Assembly (NCBI GenBank): GCA_013399875.1
Contig: VXAZ01000404.1
Location: forward strand, 266,686-330,685
Length of the DNA stretch: 64,000 bases
Origin: Gymnorhina tibicen
Lineage: Eukaryota; Chordata; Aves; Passeriformes; Artamidae
Direction of reading: 5' to 3'
Under the pieces are notes generated by a model. That model ran no database searches and was not told the DNA's origin. It worked only from the letters and a program-made list of their open reading frames with translations. The translations under genes and the position numbers were made by a program. Positions 1-12,800 of the stretch are shown piece by piece. The stretch's first letter is position 1, and each line of letters begins with the position of its first letter.

Positions 1-3000
1 GCATGGCTGTGGCCTGTTTTTCAAAGTTCAGGAAGTAATTTCTTTCTGTTGGTGGATAAACAAGAACAGTAGACAGAAGAAAAAAAGAATTTATGAGAAG
101 GAGGAAAAAGGTAGTAAGAGAAATGTAAATAAAAGACAAGGTGTTCTCAAAGAAAAGTATCAAGAGCTTTGATTTGGGGTTGTATTTCTGTGTGGGTTTG
201 ATCCTGGTAGTTGAAATACTGATCTAAAGATTTTTTAAAGTATGTATATATGTATCTATAATAAATTTTCAGTGAAATGTAAATAATGAGGAAGCATTCA
301 TTGTAATTTTCACAGGGAAAGGTAGTAGGTATCTGCATGAACGTTATGATTGTAGAAAAAAAAATAATGGATTTTAGAGATACTGTGAAAGGATACCTAG
401 CAGGTTCTTGAAATGGTACCCACGAATACAGGGGATGAGGTATGGAAGTGCAGAAATTAAATTCACAATTTAGAAGTCCTAAAGGAAAGAAGCAAAATGA
501 ATAATTGAGTTGCCAGCAGTAACAAACAAGGGAGGATGAAAAGTGCTGATGTGTTTCACTTTGCCATGTGAAGGTTGTCCTAGTTTATAGCTTCCCTGTT
601 ACTTGAAGTCACAGGAGGAGGTTCAAGAGTGCAAAAAGTGGTGTGGGCATGGACGACACCCAGCTGAAAGGAGCTAGACTGGGTTTGGCCTTAGTCTCTT
701 TGTCACTCTTCTATTTCTGAAGGTCCCATCAGTGTGCATTTTGTGAGGTCAAGTTTCCAATGACTGGATGCACACAATTACATCAGTGAGCATAAAAGAA
801 AACTTTCAAGAGTTTCTTTTTTACTAAGTTGTGTACTTTATTTCATTCTCCTTTCTTTCTGTAACTCTTTATATTTCGTGGTATGTGCTTTGAAGCTACT
901 GCTATATGCATGACAGGAATTATATTTATTATACACACACCCCCCCATTGTGATAAAGTATGTAATTATGAAATATCAAAATTTCTCAAAGTGTTCACAT
1001 TTTAAAGTGAGTGGATTTAATCCACTGGTATAACAGACAAATGAAAAGTTCAGCTATTAATTGCATTCTGCTGCTTGATTGGTATTGAATGTTCCACCAC
1101 CAATTGAGTTCCATACGGTTCTTTCAGTGATTTACTCCATTTGCTTCAGATACAAAGCAGCTCTTTGCTCAAACATAGAAGGCTTTGCTGTCCTGTGAAC
1201 TTCAGCTGCTCTTGGTGTAACTCTGAATAGCCAGAGGAAATGCTGCATTTGAAACACTCTTATTTTGTTTATTTTTTTCACTGTAATTATGCCAAATATG
1301 TCACCATAATAAACAAAGAATAATATATATTAGTCTATTAGATAACACTTGTGTGCAATGTATCCTTTTTATCTACTGTACTTCCTGTAATATTTCAATT
1401 AGTATTTCATCTTTCCAAACATTGAGTACTCAAACAACAATAGAGCCAGAGTGGTTAGGGGCTTTTTCCCCTTTCTAATACTAGAACTGCAGTCTGATCT
1501 TCGTGTGCTTTAAAGCAGAATTCATTATCTTAATCTTGTTAGTGTTCTGAGGAACTTCTTTATATAGCTGCAGTTTAATGTTGATCTGCAAGCGTTATGT
1601 CTTAATACAAATGCCATCTGGTTCAGCTACATATATTTGTATAATGGCAATACCATGGAAAATCCTAGTTCAGAGTAAATGCATTAAATAAGATCAGAGT
1701 ACTTCGGCAGGTCAGGGTCCTGCTGTTGTGAAGCACCAGCCAGTGTTTACCACAGAATGTAACAGTTCTCTTGCATCTTTCTGTACAAATTTATTTAACT
1801 GAGTTTTATTCCAGGGGAAATAACATAAATTTTCATTAAAGAAAACACTATATTATGACAGCACTAAATGAATCATCTTCAATCACTTTTAAAATAGTTG
1901 ATTTATTGCCTGCAGTTGGAAGGCTGTAAGTTAGGAAAATATTTTTGCTGTCAAGAATGAAATATAGTACATACATAAATAAAAAATAAGTATATGTCTC
2001 TACCCAGAGAGAGTGTGTATGTGTGTGTGCATGCATTTGTCATACCTGTAAATATGTAGCTGCTATGTGCAAGAACACATGCATGTTTTGGCAACATCAA
2101 GACATTCTCAATAGAAATTGCGTCTCTAAAGTAAAAGGAAAACAAACTGACTAACCAGCACATAGTAAAATAAAATCCATCATAACAGAAAAGAATATTT
2201 TCTTGGAATGATTCATATTCACACATCCTTCTGTGAGACTTTCATATATTTGGTGACATTGTGAAACGTCATTGAAGAAAAGGCATTTAAGTTTAGCCTT
2301 GAGCAAACATACACGTACTAGAAGAACTGTGCATATGTAAAGGCTTTTTCTTCTTCCAAAAGGGACCTGGTTTTGCTATATTCATAACCGAAGCTAAGCT
2401 TAGGCTGGTCAGGTGCTGCATGATAAGAACTTGGTTAGCAAACACACTAAGCGGTCGAATGACTTGAATAACAAAATCCCCAGCAGTGTGTTTCAGTGCA
2501 AACTGCATTTGTACTCTGCAAGGAGATCAATGCTTCACCCTCATTGATTTTCTTCAGTGGCAGAACCAGGATTATGCACGATGTGAAACTGTATCCCCAG
2601 ACATAGTCAATCTGATTTCCTAGTCAGTGCTAAAAAGGCATAGTGTTGTCCTGAAAACATAAGGTTAGAGAAGTGTAACGTATCAAATTTGTACTTCTGG
2701 CAAGCCTGCATGTTAAATAGATTCATCATAATATATCCTGGCTGCCATGCAATCCATTCTATAAAAATATTAGACTGGTGCTATAGAGTTCATATACATA
2801 TATATATATTCAAAAAGATTGTGCAGAGATGACAAAGAGAGAAATTGAAATGCATTTCATACACATCACTTTAAAATGTAGCATAGTTTTTCTCTGGTAG
2901 ACTTCAGCTTTATTGTAAACACATAAAAAGAAATAATTTCTTCAAAAACTTCATAGCAGGAATGTAGTACATCTTCAGAACTTAAATAACCTTGTAATTT

Positions 3001-4082
3001 ACAATGTATGCCAGTTTTCAAGAAGTAATAATTACAGTAAAATATATCAGCAGGAAATGACAGCTGACAGGAGCTTTGTTCTGATCTGCAATTTCCCCTT
3101 GTTTGTAGCTTCTCAGAGAAGCCATGGGGACACTATCAAATACTGCTCGGCTTTACATCAGTCTGAACACAGGGATGAATTGCATTAGCTCAGCTCAGAC
3201 TTTTCCTAAGCTATTTGTTGGTGGACATAGACAAAAAAAACCCAGAGGAGCAAGAAAAAGCAGTGATGGCTCAAACAAGAAGATTTTCTGGCCTCGGCTT
3301 CTGCCATTCCAGTCTTTGGAGAAGCAAACACCACTCCCAGAAACTGTAAGCTGCTTATGGAAAAAGGTCAAAATAATGCCTGTCCTAGAGAGGCATGTGT
3401 GTACTTTATAGATGTTTACCTGAAAAATGAGCACTGCCTATATTTCGTAATTTAAGATCACAGTCATTTCCTTCCATCTGTGTTTATCCAGTGCTACCAC
3501 CCAGCTAGGCATGTATGCACACCTACATCAGGTCTCACGTCATGCAGGTTTAGTAAATGGCTACCAGGAAGTTTGAAGTTACTGCTAAATAAAAATTGAA
3601 GCTGGTGAATCCGTAACAATTCTTGGTTGAGCAAGTGGATAGGGTTTTTTAACTTATTTAGACAGGACCATGTGAGTGGATAGATAGAGCAACACTTGAA
3701 GGCATTACAGAAGAAGTCCTGATTTCCTTAAGTTGGTAAAGAGTGTGGTATATTACTTGTGAGCTAAAGGGTGGCAAGCAGTACACTAGAATACGTTTAT
3801 CAAGTGCTGAAGATCTGAATAGATGTGATGAGAGTAAACAGGATCTTGGGAGCCAAGTGTTCTCTTAAAGTTGGGGAAGCATTCTTTTGTTTTAATGTAG
3901 CATAGACAAAAGCCTAGATATGGACCTCACTGATTGTTGGTTTTTTCTATATTTAGTCCTGGATAGTTTAGTTGATGTTGAATATTTGATCAGGAAAGCA
4001 CTTATTGGTCTACTTGGCCTCTAATCATGAAACAAAATCCACTTGCCTATGCTCTTAAATAGTTTTGTTGTTAGGGGGCAGA
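1..4082. other. AT-rich non-coding DNA, no gene seen
   Basis: No open frame here exceeds 95 codons and none looks like a known domain. The stretch holds only small low-complexity items: a C7 run next to an ACAC run near 940-950, a GT-rich stretch near 2014-2033 and an AT dinucleotide stretch near 2795-2811. I see no transposon that I can name. It could be intergenic DNA or part of a long intron; the sequence does not decide between them. Confidence 0.6.
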
Positions 4083-4120
4083 TATATGCTTATATGCTTA
4101 TATGCTTATACTTATATGCT
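4083..4120. repeat. Short tandem repeat, unit TATATGCT
   Basis: Three perfect head-to-tail copies of the 8-base unit TATATGCT (4083-4106) are followed by a 6-base variant TATACT and a further full copy (4113-4120). The partial copy has lost two bases. This is a small minisatellite-like array, probably formed by replication slippage, and no function is implied. Confidence 0.85.
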
Positions 4121-6802
4121 ATAAGTACCTTACAAAAATGAGATCTTAGTTTTGATACAAAACTCATTGGAACATTTGAAAGACTTTCCACTGTTCCCAG
4201 TTCATCAAGCTTGGTACTTCATCCTTGAAAAAACACTTTCAAAACCTATTTCTAAGGTGACTCTAGTTCCATGCTGAAGGTAGACACTAAATTGGTTCAC
4301 TGAAAATTATCTTGTTGCCGGGGAAATCGCATTTTTAGGACCTGGTACATTTGAACTAGATGATATCAGTCTAAACAAACAATGTAAAGTAATTTGATAA
4401 TGAATAAGTAGGAGGATGCACAGAGAAAACTAACACCATTGTTTAACCTCAAAACTATGCTAATAAGTAGGGTGATAGACATGAACCTCCGAATAATGGA
4501 GCTGTTATTCTAGCCCACCAGGCTGTCTCAGGGGACTCTTAAGTGTATTTGCTATGCCATGACTAAACGTAGCTCCAGTCCAGTATTTTGCATAGCCTAA
4601 ATTATCTTGTTGCAGTATATTCTCACATTTATCTAACTAGATCAGTTTTAGAAGGAAATATACTCTTCCAGTTAGAAAGGAGGCATATGTGCATGTTATT
4701 ACATACTATTTATTTGCTTGCACATGAAATGGAAGACTTTTCCAGAAATAACCTCATTGTGAAAAAGACTGCCAGTAGAAGAATATCAGCGTGCTTGTTA
4801 AAAACGAAAAGGATCCTTTTGTAAAAAAAAGACAAAAAAATGGAAAATATCATGAACTAATGAACGCATGCCTATGCACATGTGTTTGTCTGAACCAAAG
4901 CTGATGGTAATGCAGAGCATACTCCAAAAATTATCTGAACCCAGTTTAGGTTGGATTCATCTACAGTTACTTGGCATTGACTGGTTACTGTATTTCATTT
5001 ATTTTTACAACAGCCACACTCTGCCAATAAAAGATCAGACAATTTTGGTTGCTGGGTTGAAGTTTTTAAAAGTACTTGATGTTACTCTTGAATCTGCTCT
5101 CAGTTACAGCTCACTAAAGGGTCTGGCCCAGTGGTGGATCTATAAATACAAACATAAGCTGAAAAAGCTGCTCCTAAAGCAGAATGCACAAATCTGAAGT
5201 TAAGTGATTTTCACTCCACTCTATCTTGTTTATACAGTTTCCTGTTCTGAAAGTGGGTGGTTATGCAGAATGAAAAAAAATTAAAAATCTTGTTTGTGTA
5301 CTGTGTCCAATTCTCTGTTGGCCTTTTACAGCAGAAAAACATACAATTACATTGCACTTAAAAAGCACTTAGATGAATTCATTCCAGTTTCCCATACATA
5401 CAATGTAATACGCTTTTAGATAAACGACGTTAAAATGAAGACAGACCAGCAGGAGATTGTGTGTTGTGATTTTATTTTGATTACCACAAGTTAACTTTTG
5501 ATCTACTTTTTTACTTCTCCTTAAAAGGATTTAAATGCAGAAGACAAGAAGAGCTAAACAAACCACATAGCTTCTTTGGAAAAAAAAGAAGTTCAGCTTT
5601 TATCTCTTCTTATACCTGTTATTGTAGTATCGTTTTTGTTGGATAGAAACCTCATCTTCCAGTCACTCATAATCATTAAAATCCCTTTGTTTATTCTAAG
5701 AACGTGGGGCTCCGTGGTCAGTGCCTGGCATAATTCCAAGTTAAGCACAGTGAAAACCCTTTTAACAACCATAAGCCAGCCTAGTCCTAGCTCAGCTGCT
5801 ATAGCAGGTGTCCGCTTAGTGAAAGTTTCACTGTCCTTTTTTTTTTAATTTCACACGTACACACCACCACCATTTAACTAACAGGCTGTATATGGAAGTC
5901 TTTATATTTGAAAGCTACACAAGAGGGTGGTCCCATGCAGTGGTTATTGGGAAGAGCATTATTCTACTCCTGTCCCATGTCCTGGAGGAAAATTTCTTCC
6001 TCTTTTAGTTTTTTATTCTCTGACTATTTTTTTGCCCTCTCTATTTACTATCATGCTTCTCTGTATTAATTCTCTCAAAGCCTCTTGCTCAGCCACATGG
6101 TTTCTTACCCTCTCTATTTCCCTCATCCCTTTTTTTCTTAACATCTGACCATCTTTGGGGTCGCACCACTGCTTCTTCTCCTGCATGACCTTTATTCCTT
6201 ACTGCCCTCAGCTTTCCAACACACTCTCCTAGTTCCTACACCTTGTGCAGCTCCTCCTCTTCAAATTTCATGTTCAGGTTCACTTCCATGTCCTTTTGAC
6301 ACCAGAAGCACAAGCGAGCACCTGGCATTGTGCGTCCTTCACACCAGGTCTCTTCAGACTCTCCTAGAGGGATTACTTGCCTCATGGTGTTGGGTAGCCA
6401 TCTCTACTGAAAGCAGCCCCAGTCTGGTGACACAAGCCTGCACATGAAATTCACTCAGGTTGTGGCTCGCAGAGGGCCCCAGGGACAGATTGGAGGGCAG
6501 TTACATTTGCTCTGACTGCATTTACCCTGCCGTTCCTTCAAACGTAACATTCTTCATTTTAGTGTGCTATACCTGACATTGCAGGCAGAGAGTATTCATT
6601 AATGTTCCAAATATTAGCTAAAAATTGCTACATATGGTTTTGCCACAGTTTCACTTTTATCTGATCAAAGCAGAGGATGGAAGGAGCAGTCCGCGCAGAC
6701 CGCGGATGGTTTAGAGATTCAAAGACACAAAGCCAAAGTCTGTATGAAAAATGTGAGCACAATTGCTCAAGTGGTTATTTTATTCATATATATGACCACC
6801 TC
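4121..6802. other. Non-coding DNA, partly pyrimidine-rich
   Basis: The longest open frame (4868-5197, + strand, 109 codons) starts at an isolated ATG, has no upstream promoter or splice context I can recognise, and its translation matches no family I know. From about 5940 to 6320 the + strand is strongly biased to C and T, with many TCTC, CCTC and TTCC words. Part of that stretch (about 6170-6310) resembles a segment near 57.6-57.8 kb and may be a relic of an old interspersed repeat. Confidence 0.5.
6170..6310. repeat. Possible relic of an ancient interspersed repeat
   Basis: The core at about 6256-6290 reads CTCTTCAAATTTCAT followed by a TTCAGGTTCACTTCC-like tail. A very similar arrangement (CTCTGCAAATTTCAT then TTCAAGACTCATCTTCC) occurs near 57724-57758. 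Both lie in C+T-rich surroundings on the same strand. From memory, strings of this kind occur in degraded CR1/L2-group LINE tails, but I cannot assign a family. Confidence 0.25.
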
Positions 6803-6829
6803 AATTGCACCTGCACGGCAGGTGCAATT
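6803..6829. repeat. Perfect 12-bp inverted repeat made of two E-boxes
   Basis: The left arm AATTGCACCTGC (6803-6814) and the right arm GCAGGTGCAATT (6818-6829) are perfect reverse complements around a 3-base loop, ACG. Each arm contains a CACCTG/CAGGTG hexamer, the E2-box bound by ZEB and Snail family repressors and by some bHLH factors. The sequence could extrude as a hairpin, or act as a paired binding site. Function is inference; the symmetry is directly visible. Confidence 0.8.
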
Positions 6830-9248
6830 CACATGTGTAGGATAAGAAAATATGACTCTAAGGACCGAAAAACCACCAGCTACCTGGCGTGGCCTGCTCA
6901 TTATGTTCTGCATTAATGAAGGGAAGCTTCCCTTTACATAAATTGCCTTTAGTTGAAGCAACTTTCTCCATTCTGCCTTCATTCTATCTACTTAACCTCT
7001 TCTGCTTTATAACACTGCAAGAAAATCCTATCAAATTTTGCCAAAAAAGTCTTTCTGAACTACAGCTCAATTAACAACCTATATTTCCAATCAGTAGTGT
7101 ACAGGTGTTCTAGTGGCTTGTTTTGGTGATTTACAGTCTTAGGAATTATACAGGGAAAGTCTTAAGCATATGGTAACAGTAAGGATCTCTGACTGTAGCG
7201 CATTTAAATCAAACAACATCCTCATTAGCATCCAGGAAACAGAGCCGTCCTTTAATGTTCAACAGTGCACCATGCAGTGAATGGAAAGTTATTATGTCCC
7301 AGATGAAAATAATTTCTTCCACTTATTTTTTTTGTTCAGTATTCAGTTAAGCTTACCAGGGTAAATGAGAGAAAACTAAAAATGCATGCAAATAACCACA
7401 CAAGTCAAATGACACCAAGATCTTCAAGTTCTTCAATTCCATAATGCTCAGTAGCATTAATTATTCCCTAAATCAGGGTTGAAGTGTGTTTAAATCCCGG
7501 TTCTAAAGTATTTAGCTTTATATTTCTACCATTCCAGAATGTATTATGAAGTCCTTACTAGTCCAATATAAATAAAGAAATCCTGGGCATGGAAGTGGTG
7601 ATGCTGGAGACATAAGTTGAGATGGATTAGTTAATTGTTTTCTCTGGGTGTTTTTCTCTTCTTCATCAAATCAATATCTGTTCTAGGTGGCAGGAAAAAT
7701 TTGTACAGTATTTGAGTCAACACAATAAATTTAACTCATAGGAATTTGACTGCATTTCTTTTGACTCCATAGGCCTTCAGTGATATCTCCTTACAGTATA
7801 AGTGGTCATGGAGCAAAAACTGGAACAGAACATGAAAATACTGCATTGCCCATAATTCACATTTCTGTAAGTGGAGGACTTTCCAATAAAATCCAGACAC
7901 TTGAGAGGCATGGAAACTGCTGTAGCTCAATAAAGTTGATTGAGTGCTCTCACCCCCTTCATATAGTACTGGTTGGGGGTGGAGGTGGAGGGGGGAGGAG
8001 GAGAGAAGAGATAGAGAGGAAATAAAAAACAAAACAAAACAAACCACCTTAGAGATAAAAAAGATTTAACTGTTAGGTCTCCAGATTTGATCTTCTGGAA
8101 ATTCCCAAAAAGTCTGCAAATCTCATCATACTGCAAACAATTGGAGGCAGCACTAAATGTAGTGAATGAATAATGTACTAAACCGAAATAGAGTGGTTGA
8201 TTGATTTGATATATGACTGAAGGCTTCTCTTTTCTGCAATCAATAACATAAACCTTTTCACTTTCTTGTCTCTCCTGCAGCTCCCTAATATTGCCTCTCT
8301 GCTGGGTGCTACACTGTTGTGGGAAAAGTTGCCCAGTGTATTGTTCTGAGATTAGTTTCCTCTGGGACCTTGATTCCGCAAATAATTGCTACCAATCTTA
8401 GTGCCAGACTGAATGAAATTCCCTTCATGGAACTTAAGAAAACTATTTTGTTCAATTTATTTTCATGATCTGACTCTTAATTTTCCTTAACATAGCATTA
8501 GGAATGCTGTACCTTAAATTACAAAAAAGTTTGCATAGCAGGGCTTTTATGCTTTATGCTGAGGAATTGAGACAGGTAAGAACAATAAGGGACAGATGCC
8601 TGAATACAACATCATACAAAAATCTTCAGTTTTGCCTAAACCTCTGCAGTGACTTGACACTTGTCTTGCCACGGTGGCTATTTGTTCATCTGATAGCAGA
8701 ACAAGGTTATTGTGGATTGCAGAGAGGAAACAAATGGGGCCCTTCTGGAGAATGCAGCCTGTTGAAAGATAGAATGAGCATCAGCAGGAAAATTAAAAGA
8801 AAGATTTTTGTGGGTCAAGAAAAGATTATGGAAGAAGGCAACACAAAGCTCGAGCTGTGCCCAGAAATGCGTTCTCTTGAATAATCACAAAAGAGGAGAA
8901 AAGAAGGTGAAATAAAGATACATTTTGAGAAGATGGTAAGTGTTGGAAAAGGAGGATTTGGTATGTGATTTTCAGGGATGCAAAATCATTCTATTTGAAC
9001 TGTGTGTCCTCACACAGATAATTTACAGCCAAGAATTTGACTTTTGTTTTGTGTTGGTGTTGAGGAAGGAAATCAGCTATGTCATCAGTCATACATGCCC
9101 TCAACAAGTCTTGCTATCAGAAAAGAGAAAACCAAACCAACTTTCAAGTCTGCCATCTGTATTGAGGGAAAAATACTTTATCTTATAACAGCATTATCTT
9201 GTTCTGCTTAGTTATTCCAATACTTAGCTGCAGGGAAAACTAAAAATT
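6830..9248. other. Non-coding DNA, no gene seen
   Basis: Contents are AT-rich with scattered low complexity, including a G-rich then A-rich strand at 7970-8045 (GGTGGAGG words passing into AAAACAAAAC words). An acceptor-like pyrimidine tract ending in CTGCAG sits at 8259-8280, but I see no matching donor or coding signature after it. The open frame at 8504-8884 (+, 126 codons) has no recognisable domain. Confidence 0.5.
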
Positions 9249-9844
9249 TGTTCTGGGTTTGGCTGGGGTATAGCTAGTTTTCTTCACAGTGGCTGGTATG
9301 GGGTTGTATTTTGGATTTGTGCTGAACACAGGGTTGATAACACAGAGATGTTTTTGTTATTGCTGAGAAGGGCTTACACAGAGCCAAGGCCTTTTCTGCT
9401 TTTTGTACTTCCATGCTGGTGAGGAAGTTGGGAGTGCACGGGAGGCTGGGAAGAGACACAGCTGGGACAAGTGACTCCAACTAACCAGAGGGATATTCCA
9501 GACCATACGGCATCGTGCTCAGTACATAAAGCTGGAGGGAAAGGAAGAGAAAGAGGGGAACATTTGGAGTGATGCCATTTGTCTTCCCAAGCAAGCACTA
9601 CACATGTTGGGGCCCTGCTCTCCTGGAAATGGCTGAACACCTGCCTGCCATGGGAAGCAGTGAAATAATTCCTTGTTTTGCTTTGCTTGTGTGCATGGTT
9701 TTTGTTTTCCCTATTAAACTGTCTATGTCTCAGCCCAGGAGTTTTCCAGCTTTTAGCCTTCCCATTCTCTCCCCAGTCCCACTGGTGGGGGAGTGAGCGA
9801 GCGGCTGCCTGGGGCTTGGTGTTGGCTGGGGTTAAACCGTGACA
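9249..9844 (+). mobile_element. Solo LTR of an avian endogenous retrovirus (ERVL-like)
   Basis: This 596-bp unit has retroviral LTR anatomy. It begins TGTTCTGG and ends CCGTGACA, giving the TG...CA termini. A TATA-like ACATAAAG lies at 9524-9531, and an ATTAAA polyadenylation signal at 9713-9718 sits about 130 bp before the 3' end. The body differs from its surroundings: it is GC-richer and carries the phrases GGCTGGGGTATAG and GGGGTTAAACCGTGACA. From memory these match a very common bird ERVL-type LTR family; the family name is not verified. No gag, pol or env sequence and no second LTR is present, so it is a solo LTR, presumably left by recombination between two LTRs. I see no matching 5-bp target duplication in the flanks (AAATT upstream, GAAAC downstream), which suggests age. 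The open frames on both strands inside it (for example 9374-9919 and 9569-9796) are fortuitous. Confidence 0.85.
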
Positions 9845-12800
9845 GAAACCCAAACAAGTTGTTTTGAAATCCCTGCTTTCAAGGTGAGCCAGAAGAAACA
9901 ATGTTGTGACTTTGGTCAAGCTGCAATGTTAAGCTGCTGTCAGGAGGAGTTGTAAAATGTAGTGTTCCCATTTACCTCTCAACTTCAGAGAAAGAAGCAT
10001 GCTGTGACATAGTGAACATTTTGATCTCTGAGAACTTTCTTCAAATTTCAGAAAATAACCGTGACCTCTTTGGATCTTTAAACTACAGTCTGGATAAAAT
10101 GAAATGAACATGGAGTTGAATTTAATTTCTGATCTTTGTCCAGCCAATCTCAACATTTTAACCTTATCTTTGTAGTTGAGACATCTGAAGAAAAGTGTCT
10201 AGGGAAAGCTCCCAGGTGGTGACTCTGTGCTGGCACTTTGTGTGCCCTTTCAGTCATTTAGGTCTCACAGCTCAGCTTATAGCAGAATATGACTAGAGCT
10301 TAAATGCAGTTTTCCACATTTGCTTCCTCCATTTCCTTCATCAGAAAGCCTGGCACGTATTTTGTATGAATAACCCTCCTTTGCACTGTTTGTGTTGCTC
10401 TGCAATAAAAAAAAGCATCATTAAACTGAGTTTCTAATTTCCACATACATTTCTGTGGTCATTCCTCAGTACACTGCTTTTAGTACACACTTCCCCAGTG
10501 GTAAGTGGGGGAGAAGATTATTTGTAGATTGTTCAGCATTTATTTCCTTCCTTGATTGCTTTCCTGACTTTTCTGGTCATAACTAATCAATAATACTACT
10601 GATCTGAGAGATGCCAAAAATAGTTTGTATACTTGGCTTCTGACAAAGGAGCTTCTTTGTCTAGGTAGAGGGATACTCCTTAGTGTGAAACCAGAAAAAA
10701 AAAGAAAAGGTTAATTCATCTCCTACCTTTGCAGGGTAGTCCTTTGTTTGCTGTGAGCTCAAACGTGTTTCAAAACAGCATTCACTTAGACCTGTCTTCT
10801 GCTAGCATTGTTTTTCCTTTCAACACTGAGCTCCTCTTGTCGTCCTGCTGTTGCCACCTCTCTTTTGACTTTGCCTGTCTTCCTATCTGTGTCTTCTGGT
10901 AGAACATAAGAGCTAAGCCTGCATTTGTATTTATAGTTTACATTTAATTGAAAGTTTTGGATGTTTGCAATGAGAAACTGAAAATTAAACAGCTGTGTCT
11001 TGACAGCTTTGGAAATGCTGCTCATTGAACTCCCTAAGAAATTCAGAAAACATCTCAGCTGAAAAACAAAACATGGCTTATGTGACTGTGTTACGGCAGT
11101 TGGAGGAAAGTACTAATACTATGAAGGCTTTATATTACTTTGCATAACTGGCATCACAACCTTTGTTTAATATTCAAGCAAGATTATACAGATAAAGAAG
11201 GAAGGCAAGAGGGAGGAAAACTTAAGCAAGCCATGGTTAAGGCAGTCTAAAGGTCAAAATTGTAATATTAAATAAATCTTACATGCTTTTATAAACCCTA
11301 ATTTATTGTCTACGTGCAACTGACATTTTAGCTTTGGGTTTAATACCAAGTACTTCAAAGTATTCTTGTAGAAGAATAGTCGATAACCCTCTTACACAGT
11401 ATAATTGGAATTCTGTATGTTAGAACATTTGGTTTCTGAAAGATTTTTGTAAATGTTAATAGCTGTCTTTTAAAATGGTGTAAGTGTGAAATGCTATGAA
11501 AAGCAAAGGTTTAAATGTCACCATGTCTATAATTTTCGTATTGAAAAAACTAAATAAGTTTTTACAATATGAAAAACCTAAAGGCCTGCTGCAAGTTTGA
11601 AGATATAAGCTAGCTCATTATTAGTTTTTTGAAACTGATATGACAGACACATTTTGTAAAACTGGGCATTTTGTTCTAAAATGTATAGTTGAACATTTAA
11701 TTGTCTGGAAGTGTTACTTCTGACAAGTCTTCCTATCTACTGCCATGAGTATGGCAATAAAAGGACTTATCTGGGAAGCCTCCTAGAGTGTCACCAGAAG
11801 TATTCTCCTCATATGGACCCACTGGCACTCAGATTGAAAACTACTCATATTTGTCTTGGTTGGGCATTATGGTTTGTACTACTAACAGGGTGCTCTGGTA
11901 CATCAGTAGGATGGGAATGGAAAACACAGGAATTTTAAAGTAAAGTGTGCGAGCTTTTGAACTCCCTTGGGTGAAGCATGATGCCATGAATTTTGGAGTA
12001 CTAAAACTTGAAAAAACTGGTTTTCATAGCCTAACCCTATACATTCTTTGTTAATAAAGTCAATAGTGCAGTAATGAACATGCCACAAAAAAAAAGAAGA
12101 AAGAACTATTTATGACTTATTTATCCTGCCACATTTCAATATATTTTAACAATAAAGAGGTGGTTCAAGACAGTCACAGTCTCAGCACATTTTAAGTGTT
12201 AACAAAGGTATCAGTTTATCCTCCAGCCTGCCTAAATCAGAAGGACAATAGCATTTAGGAAAGAAAGAAACCCAGCACATTATAAAGAGCAGATAACATA
12301 AACAGAAATCACTCCAGGAACACCTTGTCCTCTCATGTGGGTTTTAGGAAGCCAAAACAATCTTTTCCTAACATACTGTAATAGTAAGGATTTACTCTAA
12401 GCAAAGCAAGATAAGATAATCTTTGTGAGTTAAAAGAAAGAACGCTTTAAAGTCTCATTGCAAAGCATGTGATTCCTCATTCCCCAAGCTGATTCCTTTA
12501 AGTAAACTTATTTACAAAGTTTTTATCAAAAGAGTGCATCAAGTGTTCCCACAATTTTGGCACTCACATCCAGGAATAAAACATAACAGGAACAGAGAGC
12601 ACATCCTCCAGCAAACAGCTACAGAGTAGGGGACAGCAGCATCTATCAGGAGAGACTCTCGCAACTGGTAGTTTATAGATTTAGCATGGCAGAAAAACTT
12701 CTGTAACTTGAGTTGCTGGAGGTTGTTAAGTACTTCTGGATCAGAAGAAGGATGTTGCAATGATTTTTATCATACTGTGTCGATCTCAGGTCTGAAAATT

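Noticed and set aside
8259..8280. Acceptor-like site CTCTCCTGCAG considered as the start of an exon
   Set aside because: No donor or sustained coding frame follows at exon-like distance; such single sites are common by chance.
9374..9919. 181-codon - strand open frame
   Set aside because: It lies almost wholly within the solo LTR, antisense to it, and is a by-product of LTR composition.
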